From assembly GCA_002816575.1 (NCBI GenBank), contig MUCI01000023.1, positions 16,934 through 80,933 on the forward strand: a stretch of 64,000 nt of DNA. Direction: 5' to 3'. The notes under the pieces were generated by a model. It had not been told where the DNA came from, made no database searches, and saw only the letters and a list, made by a program, of their open reading frames with translations. This DNA comes from SAR202 cluster bacterium Casp-Chloro-G2 (GTDB taxonomy: Bacteria > Chloroflexota > Dehalococcoidia > Lucifugimonadales > UBA3495). Shown piece by piece: positions 35,700 through 44,551 of the stretch. Numbering within the stretch: position 1 is the stretch's first letter; each line of letters opens with the position of its first letter. A program made the translations under genes and the position numbers.

Positions 35700-36566
35700 A
35701 TGCCCCAAGTGCAGACCCCCATGAGCGATCTGACCGTGGCCAACGGCGAAAGGCTGGCCTGGGGGACCCGCACCTATGTGATGGGCATCATCAACCTTAC
35801 GCCGGATTCGTTCTCGGGGGACGGACTCGGCGGCGATGTCTCGGCGGTGGTGGACCAGGCTCTGCGGTTCCAAGGAGAGGGCGCGGACCTTCTGGACCTG
35901 GGCGCCGAGTCATCCCGTCCCGGCCACGAACCGGTCTCACTGGAAGAGGAACTACACCGGTTGATGCCCGCGCTGGAAGCGGTAGCCAACCGGGTGGACC
36001 TGCCCATCAGCGTTGATACCTATAAGGTTGATGTGGCCCGCCGCGCCGTCGATGCCGGAGCCGTTATCATCAACGACATCTGGGGGCTGAAAGCCGAACC
36101 GCTGCTGGCGCAGGCCGCCGCCGACACCGGCGCCGGTCTGGTCCTGATGCACAACCAATCCGGGACCGCGTACCAAGACCTGCTGACGGACGTGGCCGCA
36201 AGCCTGCAAGCCAGCGTCGCCACGGCCATCGCCGCAGGGGTCCCGCAGGGGAACATCATCGTTGACCCTGGCATCGGCTTCGGCAAAACACCCGACCAGA
36301 ACCTGGCGGTCTTGGCTGGACTGGGCGAACTCCAAGCCATCGGTTGCCCCTTGTTGGTGGGCACGTCCCGCAAGTCCACCTTGGGGCTGCTGTTGGACCT
36401 GCCGCCCGACCAGCGTGTCGAGGCCACTGCGGCCACGGTTGCCCTGTCCATCGCCGGCGGGGCCGACATCGTGCGGGTCCACGACGTCAAGGAGATGGTC
36501 CGGGTCTGCCGGGTAACCGACGCCGTGGTCCGGGGTTGGCGGCCCGCGGACTGGAAGACGTCTTGA
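35700..36566 (+). CDS. folP: Dihydropteroate synthase
   Basis: FolP joins p-aminobenzoate with the pterin pyrophosphate to make dihydropteroate. About 288 residues, with MGIINLTPDSFSGDG (about 28-42), LDLGAESSRPG and VGTSRKSTLG motifs. ATG 35700 follows CGGAG by about ten bases; ATG 35721 is possible. An extended -10 (TGATAAAAT, 35641-35649) lies upstream. It overlaps folK by four bases (TTGA), so the two folate steps are coupled. Confidence 0.95.
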   Translation: MPQVQTPMSDLTVANGERLAWGTRTYVMGIINLTPDSFSGDGLGGDVSAVVDQALRFQGEGADLLDLGAESSRPGHEPVSLEEELHRLMPALEAVANRVDLPISVDTYKVDVARRAVDAGAVIINDIWGLKAEPLLAQAAADTGAGLVLMHNQSGTAYQDLLTDVAASLQASVATAIAAGVPQGNIIVDPGIGFGKTPDQNLAVLAGLGELQAIGCPLLVGTSRKSTLGLLLDLPPDQRVEATAATVALSIAGGADIVRVHDVKEMVRVCRVTDAVVRGWRPADWKTS

Positions 36567-37054
36567 ACGGTGTCATCTGCTATCTGGGGCTTGGCGCCAA
36601 CCTGGGCGACCGGCGGAGCAACCTGGACCTTGCCGTTCAGGGACTGGGATCCGGCGTAGAGCTGACGGTGCTCCGGACCTCCAGCGTCTACCAGACCGCC
36701 CCCTGGGGCCTGCTGGACCAGCCCGAATTCCTTAACATGGTGGCTGAGATATCCACCGTCATGTCGCCCCAGGACCTGCTCAAGCACGTAAAAAGCTTGG
36801 AGCAGGACTTGGGCCGGGTGCCCGGTGTCCGGCTTGGCCCCCGCCTGATCGACGTGGACATCCTGCTGTACGGAGACCAAGTGGTGGAGCAGCCAGACCT
36901 ACATATTCCCCACGCCAGCCTGCATCTCAGGGCCTTCGCACTGGTCCCTCTGGCCGAGTTGGCGCCCCAGGCGGTGCACCCGGTCCTTGGCGCGACCATC
37001 GCCGGCCTGGCCGGGCAGGTAGACGGTTTGGACGGCGTAACCCGGTGCGTCTAA
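36563..37054 (+). CDS. folK: HPPK, 6-hydroxymethyl-dihydropterin pyrophosphokinase
   Basis: FolK phosphorylates the pterin that FolP then uses. About 163 residues: YLGLGANLGDR at the start, VYQTAPWG in the middle and GPRLIDVDILLYGD with the Mg2+-binding aspartates. The TTG start overlaps the folP stop (TTGA). folB, the preceding step, is at 55539 and a pterin carbinolamine dehydratase at 51490. Confidence 0.93.
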   Translation: MNGVICYLGLGANLGDRRSNLDLAVQGLGSGVELTVLRTSSVYQTAPWGLLDQPEFLNMVAEISTVMSPQDLLKHVKSLEQDLGRVPGVRLGPRLIDVDILLYGDQVVEQPDLHIPHASLHLRAFALVPLAELAPQAVHPVLGATIAGLAGQVDGLDGVTRCV

Positions 37055-37120
37055 ATCCGATCGGTTAATCCCAGATGGGCCGATTCGTGCCTGAAATGGA
37101 TTAGCAGTCGCGACGCCCGG

Positions 37121-37149
37121 TTGACAATCTGGCCCGTCTGACGCATGAT
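37121..37149 (+). promoter_or_regulatory. Promoter for groEL
   Basis: TTGACA (37121-37126), 17 bases and CATGAT (37144-37149) lie about 100 bases before groEL. No CIRCE repeat (TTAGCACTC-N9-GAGTGCTAA) is present, so HrcA control is not supported. Confidence 0.5.
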
Positions 37150-37246
37150 TTTCAATCGGGAGTGCCCCAGTATCAATCTACGGACAAAAATCGCCCGAGC
37201 TGACGGCTGTTCTAGCGACGGCACTTATAGGAACGAGGAGACAGTC

Positions 37247-38872
37247 ATGGCCGACAAGCAACTCACATTTGACGAAGATGCCCGCGCTAGCTTGATGCGC
37301 GGCGTGGATGAGCTTAAACGGGTGGTTGGGCTAACCCTAGGCCCCAGCGGCCGCAACGTTCTGCTCAGCCGAATGTTTGGACTGCCCATCGTTTGCAGCG
37401 ACGGCGTCACCGTCGCCAAAGAGGTGGAACTGCCCGACCCCTACGAGAACCTGGGCGCCCAACTGGTCAAGGAGGCCGCATCCAAGACCAACGACGCGGT
37501 TGGCGACGGCACCACCACCTCGGTCGTGCTGACCCAGTCCATCCTCCGGAACGGCTTTATGAACGTGGCGTCGGGGGCCAACGGCATCGGCATCCGCGAT
37601 GGCGTTGACCTCGCGGTGGCGGCCGTGGTCGCCGAGCTGAAGAACATGGCGATCCCCGTGAAGGACCGCGACCAAGTCGCCCGAGTCGCCGCCCTCTCCG
37701 CCCACGAAGAACCCATCGCCGAATTGCTGGCCGATGCCCTGGACAAAGTGGGACGGGACGGCGTGGTGACCATCGAAGAATCCAAGTCACTGGTTGACGA
37801 ATTGGAGTTCGTGGAGGGCGTCCGCGTGGACCGCGGCTATCTCTCCCCCCACTTCGTCAGCGACACCCAGCGGATGGAAGCGGCCATCGACAATCCCATG
37901 TTCCTCCTGACCGACCAGAAGATCAGCTCCCCCAACGAGGTCGTTGGAATCATGGAAAAGATGCTGCAGGCCGGAAAACGCTCGTTGGTCATCATCGCCG
38001 AAGATGTTGACGGCGAGGCTCTGTCCACCCTGGTGGTCAACAAGCTGCGGGGCACCATCGACTGCGTGGCCATCAAGGCCCCCGGCTTCGGTGAGCGGCG
38101 CAAGGCCCTGCTGGAGGATATCGCCATCGTCACCGGCGGCACCGTGATCAGCGCCGACCGGGGCCTCAAGGTCGAGGATGCCGACATCCCGCTCTTGGGC
38201 ACCGCCCGCCGGCTGGTGGCCAGCAAAGACGAGTCCACCATCGTTGAGGGACACGGCGACGACACGGCCATCAAAGATCGATTGAACCAACTGCGCGTCC
38301 AGATCGAAGAGACCACCTCCGATTACGACCGGGAGAAACTCCAAGAGCGCATGGCCGCGCTGGTGGGCGGCGTTGCCGTGCTCAAGATCGGCGGCACAAC
38401 CGAGCCGGAGATCAACGAACGCAAGTCTCGGGCCGAAGACGCTCTTTCCGCCACCAGGGCCGCCATCGAAGAGGGGATCGTCCCCGGCGGCGGGGTCGCT
38501 CTGGTTCGGGCCGGGCATGTCTTGAACGACCTGATCAGTGGCCTTGAGGGCGACCAAGCCGTCGGCGCGCGGATGGTCCGCGACGCCCTCAGCGCGCCGT
38601 TGCTGCTCATCTGCCAGAACGCCGGACATGAAGGCCAAGTGGTACTGGAAGGTGTTCGCACCGGCGAGGGCGACTGGGGCTTCGACGCCGACAAAGGCGA
38701 ATATTGCAACTTGATCGCGGCCGGAATCATCGACCCGGTGAAAGTCACCAGGTCCGCCCTGGAGAACGCGGGAAGCATCGCGGGAATGATGTTGACCACC
38801 CAGGCGATCATCACGGAGATTCCAGAGTTCGTGCCCCTGCCCCAAGACATCCAAGACTTTATGCACGACTAG
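37247..38872 (+). CDS. groL: Chaperonin GroEL, divergent form
   Basis: A 541-residue Hsp60 that folds proteins in an ATP-driven double ring. It has GDGTTTSVVL, the IEEGIVPGGGVAL signature (about 405-417) and normal length. Differences from typical GroEL: GLTLGPSGRNV replaces the usual TLGPKGRNV, and the C-terminus ends LPQDIQDFMHD without the GGM repeats that fill the cavity. No groES lies next to it. It may be a secondary GroEL paralogue (inference). ATG 37247 has GAGGAG seven bases upstream; a longer frame to 37145 is rejected. Confidence 0.9.
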   Translation: MADKQLTFDEDARASLMRGVDELKRVVGLTLGPSGRNVLLSRMFGLPIVCSDGVTVAKEVELPDPYENLGAQLVKEAASKTNDAVGDGTTTSVVLTQSILRNGFMNVASGANGIGIRDGVDLAVAAVVAELKNMAIPVKDRDQVARVAALSAHEEPIAELLADALDKVGRDGVVTIEESKSLVDELEFVEGVRVDRGYLSPHFVSDTQRMEAAIDNPMFLLTDQKISSPNEVVGIMEKMLQAGKRSLVIIAEDVDGEALSTLVVNKLRGTIDCVAIKAPGFGERRKALLEDIAIVTGGTVISADRGLKVEDADIPLLGTARRLVASKDESTIVEGHGDDTAIKDRLNQLRVQIEETTSDYDREKLQERMAALVGGVAVLKIGGTTEPEINERKSRAEDALSATRAAIEEGIVPGGGVALVRAGHVLNDLISGLEGDQAVGARMVRDALSAPLLLICQNAGHEGQVVLEGVRTGEGDWGFDADKGEYCNLIAAGIIDPVKVTRSALENAGSIAGMMLTTQAIITEIPEFVPLPQDIQDFMHD

Positions 38873-38985
38873 CCGCACGCGGCATCCCAGCCTATGCGAA
38901 GACCGGCCCGGTCCAGCCACCGAACTCAAGTGGCCGGCCGGGCCTAGTTATTTCTGCGGCTTGAAGCCGCTGATTGGATGATTTA

Positions 38986-39504
38986 ATGCCGGGTACACCG
39001 CTGGACCGCGATTCCATCGCCAGCCTGATCTACGGGTCTCCGCCTCTGTTGGCGGACTATCTGTCGTTGGAGGCACAACTGCAGCCCAACGGGTTTGATC
39101 TGTCTCTAAAGGCTGTAGCCGGGCTGACGACACCCGGAGCCGTCGGCGCGGAAGACGCTGACCGGGAATTGTCGGAAACCGAGCCGATGGACTTTGGGCC
39201 CGGCGGCTGGCTGCAACTGGCGCCCGGCCCCTATCTGGTCACTTTCAATGAAGTGGTCAACCTGCCGCTGAACGTCATGGCATTGGGACGGCCCCGCTCC
39301 AGCTTGCTCCGCAGCGGCGTGGCGATCCACACCGCCGTTTGGGATGCCGGCTACCGGGGGCGGTCCCAGGCCCTGCTGGTGGTCTATCAGCCGGGCGGCT
39401 ACCGGGTGCAGCGCGACGCCCGCCTGATGCAACTGGTGTTCTTCAGCATGGAGACCGCCGTGGGCGAAGGCTACCAGGGCCGGTTCCAGTCCGAGAATCT
39501 CTAG
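38986..39504 (+). CDS. dCTP deaminase/dUTPase-family protein
   Basis: About 172 residues of the dUTPase/dCTP-deaminase fold. LQPNGFDLSL is the first motif, RPRSSLLRSGV the second, VWDAGYRG the third and ARLMQLVF the fourth. Such enzymes clear dUTP or make it from dCTP; which one cannot be decided here. The start is ATG 38986; TTG 38974 is possible. A GCGGC-TTGAA-GCCGC hairpin (38956-38970) lies just before the ribosome site. Confidence 0.78.
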   Translation: MPGTPLDRDSIASLIYGSPPLLADYLSLEAQLQPNGFDLSLKAVAGLTTPGAVGAEDADRELSETEPMDFGPGGWLQLAPGPYLVTFNEVVNLPLNVMALGRPRSSLLRSGVAIHTAVWDAGYRGRSQALLVVYQPGGYRVQRDARLMQLVFFSMETAVGEGYQGRFQSENL

Positions 39505-39519
39505 GATAGTTAAACGCCG

Positions 39520-40677
39520 ATGGGTCCAGCAGCAGGCGCGATGCAAGACCTGAAAACCCACATCACCGAGTATGCCGGCCAGTGCGGGTTCGACCTGGTG
39601 CGGATCACCGGGGCCAATGCGTTCGCCGAGGAGCGCGACGCCGCTCTGGCGCGCATCCAGGCCGGGCAGATGGACGGCCTGCCCTGGTTCACCGAGTCCC
39701 GGGTCCGGCGCGGCGCTGACCCAGAAGCTCTGCTCCCCGGCGCGCGGTCCATCATCTGTCTGGGTCTGAGCTATCTTGGCCCCGGATCAGAGGAACCACC
39801 GGAACCCGGTAGGGGAAAGATCGCCCGCTACGCCAGGGTGAAGGACTATCACCGCGTCATGAAGCGGCGGATGAAGGCCTTTGTGCGCGGCTTAGAAGAG
39901 CATCTCGGAGAAACTGTCGCGGCACGCTGGTACGTGGATGACGGCCCCATGCTGGACCGCGCGGCTGCGGCCCGGTCCGGGCTTGGTTGGTTCGGCAAAA
40001 GCACCAACATCCTCACCCCGTCCCACGGCTCATGGGTGCTGCTTGGGCAGGTGATCACCGACCTGGAACTGATGCCCGACGCACCCTCGAAAAAGACCTG
40101 CGGCGCCTGTGTCCGCTGCATCGACGATTGCCCCACCGGCGCCATCGTGGCCCCGTACGTGGTCGACAACGCCCGCTGCATCTCCTACCAGACCATCGAG
40201 AACCGCGGCGTCATTCCCGTCGAGATGCGGCCGCTCATCGGCGATTGGATATTCGGCTGCGACATCTGCCAGGACGTTTGCCCGGTCAACCGCAGATCAA
40301 AGCTGCCCCAGTTGCCCATCCCCCCGGCTGATGCGGTGGGCGCGGCGGGAGAGGTTGATCTGGAGGAGATACTGTCACTGACCGAAGAGGAGTTCCGAAA
40401 CCGGTTCCAGGGCACGTCGGTCATGCGGGCCAAACGCGTCGGCCTACAGAAGAATGCCTGTGTGGCGCTGGGGAACGCAGGGAACCGGTCGGCGGCGCCG
40501 GCGTTGGAGCGCGCCATGGAGACCGGCGAACCAATGGTGCGGGGGCACGCCGCTTGGGCCCTGGGGAAGATCGCTGGTCCAAAGGCAAAGGCCGTCTTGG
40601 ACCAGTCGCTGACAACCGAAGACGACCCCTACGTCCGGGGAGAGATTGAGGCGGCGCTGCGGGAGTTCGTTCTCTAA
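39520..40677 (+). CDS. queG: Epoxyqueuosine reductase
   Basis: QueG reduces epoxyqueuosine to queuosine at position 34 of tRNA, using cobalamin and two 4Fe-4S clusters. The 385-residue protein has the catalytic DDGPMLDRAAA region, GLGWFGKSTN, and both ferredoxin motifs (CGACVRCIDDCP and FGCDICQDVCP, about 190-255). A HEAT-like repeat ends the protein (RSAAPALERAM, VRGHAAWALG). ATG 39520 has no strong ribosome site; ATG 39541 is possible. It shares strand with the dUTPase-like gene, 15 bases upstream. Confidence 0.92.
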   Translation: MGPAAGAMQDLKTHITEYAGQCGFDLVRITGANAFAEERDAALARIQAGQMDGLPWFTESRVRRGADPEALLPGARSIICLGLSYLGPGSEEPPEPGRGKIARYARVKDYHRVMKRRMKAFVRGLEEHLGETVAARWYVDDGPMLDRAAAARSGLGWFGKSTNILTPSHGSWVLLGQVITDLELMPDAPSKKTCGACVRCIDDCPTGAIVAPYVVDNARCISYQTIENRGVIPVEMRPLIGDWIFGCDICQDVCPVNRRSKLPQLPIPPADAVGAAGEVDLEEILSLTEEEFRNRFQGTSVMRAKRVGLQKNACVALGNAGNRSAAPALERAMETGEPMVRGHAAWALGKIAGPKAKAVLDQSLTTEDDPYVRGEIEAALREFVL

Positions 40678-40694
40678 CTCGACTACGAACTCGA

Positions 40695-41252
40695 CTAGGC
40701 GGACTGGGCCGTTTGGGCGTTGCCTGACCCCGCTTTCTTGCGGCCTCCGGAACGGCGGCGGCGCTGGTTGTTGGCCGGCGGGTTGAAGTCGGCGGGAACG
40801 TAGCCCTTGCCGAAGTGGAGCTTCTTCATCTCTTCTTCTATCAGGATGAAGTCGTTCTTGGGCAGCAGATGAAGGTTGGCCTGGAAGGCCATGTACCAAT
40901 CCTCGGGGTTCCACCGCTTGATGTACTCGAGGCGGGGCGCCAGCATGTTGGCGTCGATGAACTGACTGTCCTCCAGGATCACACCGGGCTTCAGCTTGAT
41001 GTGGTAGGGGAAGCCGGTACTACCCTCCTTGACCCAGATCTCTTCCTCGGCTTCATAGAACGAGGACATGGCGGTCGCGGTGGCGGCGAAGCAGCGCCGG
41101 TGGGAGATATAAAGGAGCACGCGGTCTCCCTCGGTGATCCGCTGCACCTTGCGCCGGTGTTGCGCCTTCAGGCCCAAAAGAGTGAATCCCCGCTCCTTCG
41201 TGATGCGGTAATTCTCCTCGTTATTGATCATCATCCAAAAATTGCTGGGCAT
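40695..41252 (-). CDS. EVE-domain (PUA-like) protein
   Basis: About 185 residues. The EVE fold begins at MPSNFWMMINNEENYRI and continues with GDRVLLYISHRR and the PYHIKLKPGVI core. EVE proteins bind modified nucleobases in RNA or DNA. The C-terminus is basic and low-complexity (NNQRRRRSGGRKK), likely for nucleic-acid contact. ATG 41252 has GAGG five bases upstream. It converges with queG. Confidence 0.75.
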   Translation of the reverse strand: MPSNFWMMINNEENYRITKERGFTLLGLKAQHRRKVQRITEGDRVLLYISHRRCFAATATAMSSFYEAEEEIWVKEGSTGFPYHIKLKPGVILEDSQFIDANMLAPRLEYIKRWNPEDWYMAFQANLHLLPKNDFILIEEEMKKLHFGKGYVPADFNPPANNQRRRRSGGRKKAGSGNAQTAQSA

Positions 41253-41538
41253 ACACACCTCGAAAACCAGACCGTGGGCCATCTCACGCCCTACAGCCAA
41301 ACCCGCTTCATTCTATCATGATAAAGACTATCAATCGCTAAAGAGCTGAAGACAGCAAGATATCAATGATGATGGGGCCGCCGTGTCTGATCTTCCGGCA
41401 ATTTCTTCCGGGATATTGTGCTGTCTTGGGGGGTGTTGTAACATCAGGCGGGCTTCGGCAGGTTTCCACTAGGCAGGCTTGGCTGACCCCGGCTCGGCAC
41501 TCGCGGCAATCGCGGATCATTTAAGAGGAATAATCATT

Positions 41539-42714
41539 ATGACCACTGGGAACACGGGACAACGGGACATCGCCATCGTCGGCGTGGCCGAATCAGACGT
41601 TATGGGTACGGTCCCCAACAAGTCTTCGCTGCAACACCACGCCGAAGCCGGCCACAACGCACTGGCTGACGCCGGACTGTCCAAGAGCGACGTTGACGGC
41701 CTGTTGACCGCCGGCGGCTCCACCTTGGTCACCGCCGAGTACATGGGTATCCACCCAACGTTCACCGACAGCACCACCGTCGGCGGGTCTTCTTTCGTGA
41801 TCCACGTTGCCCACGCCATGGCAGCCATCCGCGCCGGTTACTGCGAGGTGGCCCTGATCACCCACGGTCAGGCCGGTCGCTCGGCCAGGGCCCGGTTCCC
41901 CGCGGACGGCAATCTGCCTTTCCAGCAATACGAAGCGCCCTATGGGTTCATTGGAGCGCCGATCAACTACTCGCTGGCCTGCTCGCGGTACATGCACCAG
42001 TTCGGCGAGGACCGCACCCGCCAGGGCATGGCCGAGATCGCCGTGGCCACCCGCAAATGGGCCAACCTGAACCCCAAGGCCCTGATGCATGACACAACAA
42101 TGAGCTTCGATGAGTACCACGACTCTCGCTGGGTGTCCTGGCCCTTCCACCTTTTCGACTGCTGTTTGGTAACCGACTCGGGCGCGGCCATCATCGTGAC
42201 CACCGCCGAACGGGCCAAGAGCCTCAAGAAAGCGCCGGTCTGGGTGTTGGGCGCCGGTGAAGGTCACGACCACAACCTGGTTAGCCAGATGCCCGACTAC
42301 ACCTCTACCTGGGCCAGGCGGTCCGGGCCGCTGTCCATGCAACGGGCCGGCATCACCCACGACGATCTGGACCTGACCATGATCTATGACTCCTTCACCT
42401 ACACCGTGATGGTGACTTTGGAGAGCATGGGCTTCTGCGCACCGGGGGAGGCCGCCGACTTCGTGGCCAACCAACGGACGGCGCCCGGCGGCGATTTCTC
42501 GCTGAACACCAGTGGCGGCGGACTGTCGTACACCCACCCCGGCATGTACGGCAGCTTCCTGTTGGTGGAGGCGGTCCGGCAGTTGAGGGGCGAGGCTGGC
42601 GACCGGCAAGTGAAGAGCAAGCGCGACCCCAGCCAGAACGCCAAGCTGGCCGTGGTCAACGGCACCGGCGGCTCCCTGTCTTCGACCGGAACTGTGGTCT
42701 TGGCCACGGATTAA
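41539..42714 (+). CDS. Thiolase-like (SCP2-type) protein
   Basis: About 391 residues of the thiolase fold, close to archaeal/Chloroflexota thiolase-like proteins. The N-terminal active-site Cys is missing: GGSSFVIHVAHAMAAI has Ser where thiolases have Cys. The C-terminal NTSGGGLSYTHPGMYG carries His in place of the usual GHP. It may bind acyl-CoA without cleaving it, or act in a complex such as HMG-CoA synthase/DUF35 units, whose DUF35 partner is not next door. AAGAGGA precedes ATG 41539. Confidence 0.8.
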   Translation: MTTGNTGQRDIAIVGVAESDVMGTVPNKSSLQHHAEAGHNALADAGLSKSDVDGLLTAGGSTLVTAEYMGIHPTFTDSTTVGGSSFVIHVAHAMAAIRAGYCEVALITHGQAGRSARARFPADGNLPFQQYEAPYGFIGAPINYSLACSRYMHQFGEDRTRQGMAEIAVATRKWANLNPKALMHDTTMSFDEYHDSRWVSWPFHLFDCCLVTDSGAAIIVTTAERAKSLKKAPVWVLGAGEGHDHNLVSQMPDYTSTWARRSGPLSMQRAGITHDDLDLTMIYDSFTYTVMVTLESMGFCAPGEAADFVANQRTAPGGDFSLNTSGGGLSYTHPGMYGSFLLVEAVRQLRGEAGDRQVKSKRDPSQNAKLAVVNGTGGSLSSTGTVVLATD

Positions 42715-42768
42715 AACCCGGCCCTAGGACCCCGTCCGGTACACTTTCCCCGCTTCACAAGGCGGCTC

Positions 42769-42803
42769 ACTCCACGAGCCGCCTTTTCATTTTTACCAAA
42801 AAC
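42769..42803 (+). terminator. Rho-independent terminator after the thiolase-like gene
   Basis: AAGGCGGCTC (42769-42778) pairs with GAGCCGCCTT (42786-42795), loop ACTCCAC, followed by TTCATTTTT. Confidence 0.85.
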
Positions 42804-42934
42804 TTGCATTTCTCCGCTTATGTTTGGTCAATCATCCTTGGATTCACCTATGCTAGGGTGTCTGCATACTATTGGGTCAGCGTCTATGGCGCTCTCTCAT
42901 CATTTGTTCCGCCGATGGCGAAAGGATTTTGTAC

Positions 42935-43915
42935 ATGGACCGCACTATTTCCTCTTTTCTTCAGCACCTCATCGTCGAAAAAGGCTTCTCCCGCAACACC
43001 TCCGACGCCTACCGCAACGACCTGGGCCAGTTCTGGGAATTTCTACAGGACCACGGCAGCGGCCGGTCCAAAGAGCACACGGCTGAAAACGGCAACGGCC
43101 ATACCAATGGCAACGGCAACGGGCACACCAACGGCAACAGCGCCTCCCTCTGGGAAACCGTGGACATCAACATCCTCAACCTCTACATCGAGGACCTGAG
43201 AGTCCGCAAGGGATACCGCGACACCACCACCGCCCGCAAGGTGGCCTCCATCAAGTCGTTCTTCGGGTTCCTCTTAGAGAACAGCCTCATCACGGAAGAC
43301 CCCACCGAGTCACTGGGTTCGCCCCGCGTCGGCCGCACCCTGCCCAAGTTCCTCCCGGAGGAGGACGTGACCACTCTGCTGGATGCCGCTTATAAGTCGG
43401 GCACCAACGAGGGTCAACGCGACGCCGTCATCATGGAACTGCTCTACGCCACCGGACTGCGGGTTGGCGAGTTGGTCTCCTTGAACGTGCAGGACGCCGA
43501 CCTGTCTGAATCCTACATCCGCTGTCTGGGCAAGGGCTCCAAGGAGCGCATCGTTCACCTGTACCCCAAAGCCTTGGAAGAGCTGCGGCGCTATCTGAAG
43601 CAGGCCCGAGTGGCGCTGCTGGGCCACCGCCGCACCGAACAGTCGATGTTCGTCAATCACCGCGGCGAGCGCCTGACCCGCCAGTGGGTCTGGACCATTT
43701 TAAAGACCTACGCGCAGAAGGCCGGGATCAGCCAGAACATCACCCCCCACACCCTGCGGCACAGCTTCGCCACACACCTGCTGCAGAATGGGGCCTCACT
43801 CAGGCACGTACAGGAGTTGCTGGGCCATTCCAGCATCTCCACCACCCAGGTGTATACCCACCTGACCGACGGCCACGTGCAGCAAGAGTACGTAAAGAGT
43901 CACCCTAGGGCCTGA
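42935..43915 (+). CDS. Tyrosine recombinase of the XerC/XerD type
   Basis: A 326-residue site-specific recombinase with the SAM-like N-terminal domain and the catalytic set Arg (ATGLRVGEL), Lys (LGKGSKERIV), His and Arg (TPHTLRHSFATHLL), His (LGHSSISTT) and Tyr (TQVYTHL). It likely resolves chromosome dimers. Residues 51-70 are a Gly/Asn/His-rich insert (ENGNGHTNGNGNG...) within the N-terminal domain; usual XerC/D lack it. ATG 42935 has AAAGGA upstream. No att site or mobile element is seen, so housekeeping Xer is preferred over an integrase. Confidence 0.88.
   Translation: MDRTISSFLQHLIVEKGFSRNTSDAYRNDLGQFWEFLQDHGSGRSKEHTAENGNGHTNGNGNGHTNGNSASLWETVDINILNLYIEDLRVRKGYRDTTTARKVASIKSFFGFLLENSLITEDPTESLGSPRVGRTLPKFLPEEDVTTLLDAAYKSGTNEGQRDAVIMELLYATGLRVGELVSLNVQDADLSESYIRCLGKGSKERIVHLYPKALEELRRYLKQARVALLGHRRTEQSMFVNHRGERLTRQWVWTILKTYAQKAGISQNITPHTLRHSFATHLLQNGASLRHVQELLGHSSISTTQVYTHLTDGHVQQEYVKSHPRA
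43088..43135 (+). repeat. 24-bp tandem repeat within the recombinase gene
   Basis: Two consecutive 24-bp copies (43088-43111 and 43112-43135) differ at three bases and encode the Asn-Gly-His insert. It is in frame, so the number of copies can vary without breaking the gene. Confidence 0.8.
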
Positions 43916-43968
43916 TTGCACGGCATCCGGTCCGTACCCGGATGTTGCTACGAACCAGGCGCGTCACA

Positions 43969-44035
43969 GGGCAGTCCGGCTCGGCTAGAACGGCGGATAA
44001 GCCGGTAATTCCGTGTCTACGGACTGCCCTTTTTT
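43969..44035 (+). terminator. Terminator of the recombinase gene, long-loop form
   Basis: GGGCAGTCCG (43969-43978) pairs with CGGACTGCCC (44020-44029), then six T residues. The 41-base loop contains a nested CCGGCT/AGCCGG stem, unusual for a plain terminator. Confidence 0.8.
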
Positions 44036-44147
44036 ACCGATTACTGATATAGTTGAACTGTTGCCGTGAGACTGAATCACAGGCTTTCATCAACCTTAGG
44101 CAGCCTCAATCAGAATTACAAACACCCTCCTCAGGAGGAACCCACCA

Positions 44148-44546
44148 ATGGCGGGAAAAGGTCGCCGGGCCGCATCCCGGCAAGGACAACTGAAACGAAA
44201 GCGGGTCCAGAAGGGACCCAGCGGAATCCCCACAACCCGCCGCACTACCGCGGTTGACGGGGGCGAACAACCCGTGGGCATCACTGCGGGCGTCGAGGAT
44301 GCCGAGTTGGAAGGCGCCGCCGAGGCCGCGATGCCAGCCGAAGCTCCTGTGGCAGCCCCTCGCACGCGCCGGCCGTCTACCGTCGCCCGCACCCCTCATG
44401 GCGAGTTCTCCGGAGCGGGGCAACAGGGCCGGCTGCGGGGCGAACGCCCGGCAGCCTACCTGTTTGCCGGCGCGGAATTCCGGCGCATCATGGTCCTCAC
44501 CAGTGTTATCGTCGCAGCCCTAATAGTCCTGGGAATAGTCCTCTAG
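44148..44546 (+). CDS. Small tail-anchored basic protein
   Basis: A 132-residue protein I do not recognise. Residues 1-30 are very basic (GRRAASRQGQLKRKRVQ), the middle is Ala/Pro-rich, and the last 20 residues form one membrane helix (IMVLTSVIVAALIVLGIVL). This is a C-terminal-anchor layout. AGGAGG lies nine bases before the ATG. It sits five bases before uvrC, so the two are transcribed together. Confidence 0.65.
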   Translation: MAGKGRRAASRQGQLKRKRVQKGPSGIPTTRRTTAVDGGEQPVGITAGVEDAELEGAAEAAMPAEAPVAAPRTRRPSTVARTPHGEFSGAGQQGRLRGERPAAYLFAGAEFRRIMVLTSVIVAALIVLGIVL

Positions 44547-44551
44547 CCAAT

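Noticed and set aside
37055..37246. CIRCE/HrcA operator upstream of groEL
   Set aside because: Only loose half-site resemblance (GGGAGTGCCCC); the paired TTAGCACTC/GAGTGCTAA arms are absent.
42935..43915. Phage or integron integrase
   Set aside because: No mobile-element genes, att sites or tRNA target nearby; the XerC/XerD type fits better.
43969..44035. Possible tRNA gene
   Set aside because: The hairpin has no T-loop GTTCRA motif or acceptor/anticodon layout; it is a terminator with a structured loop.
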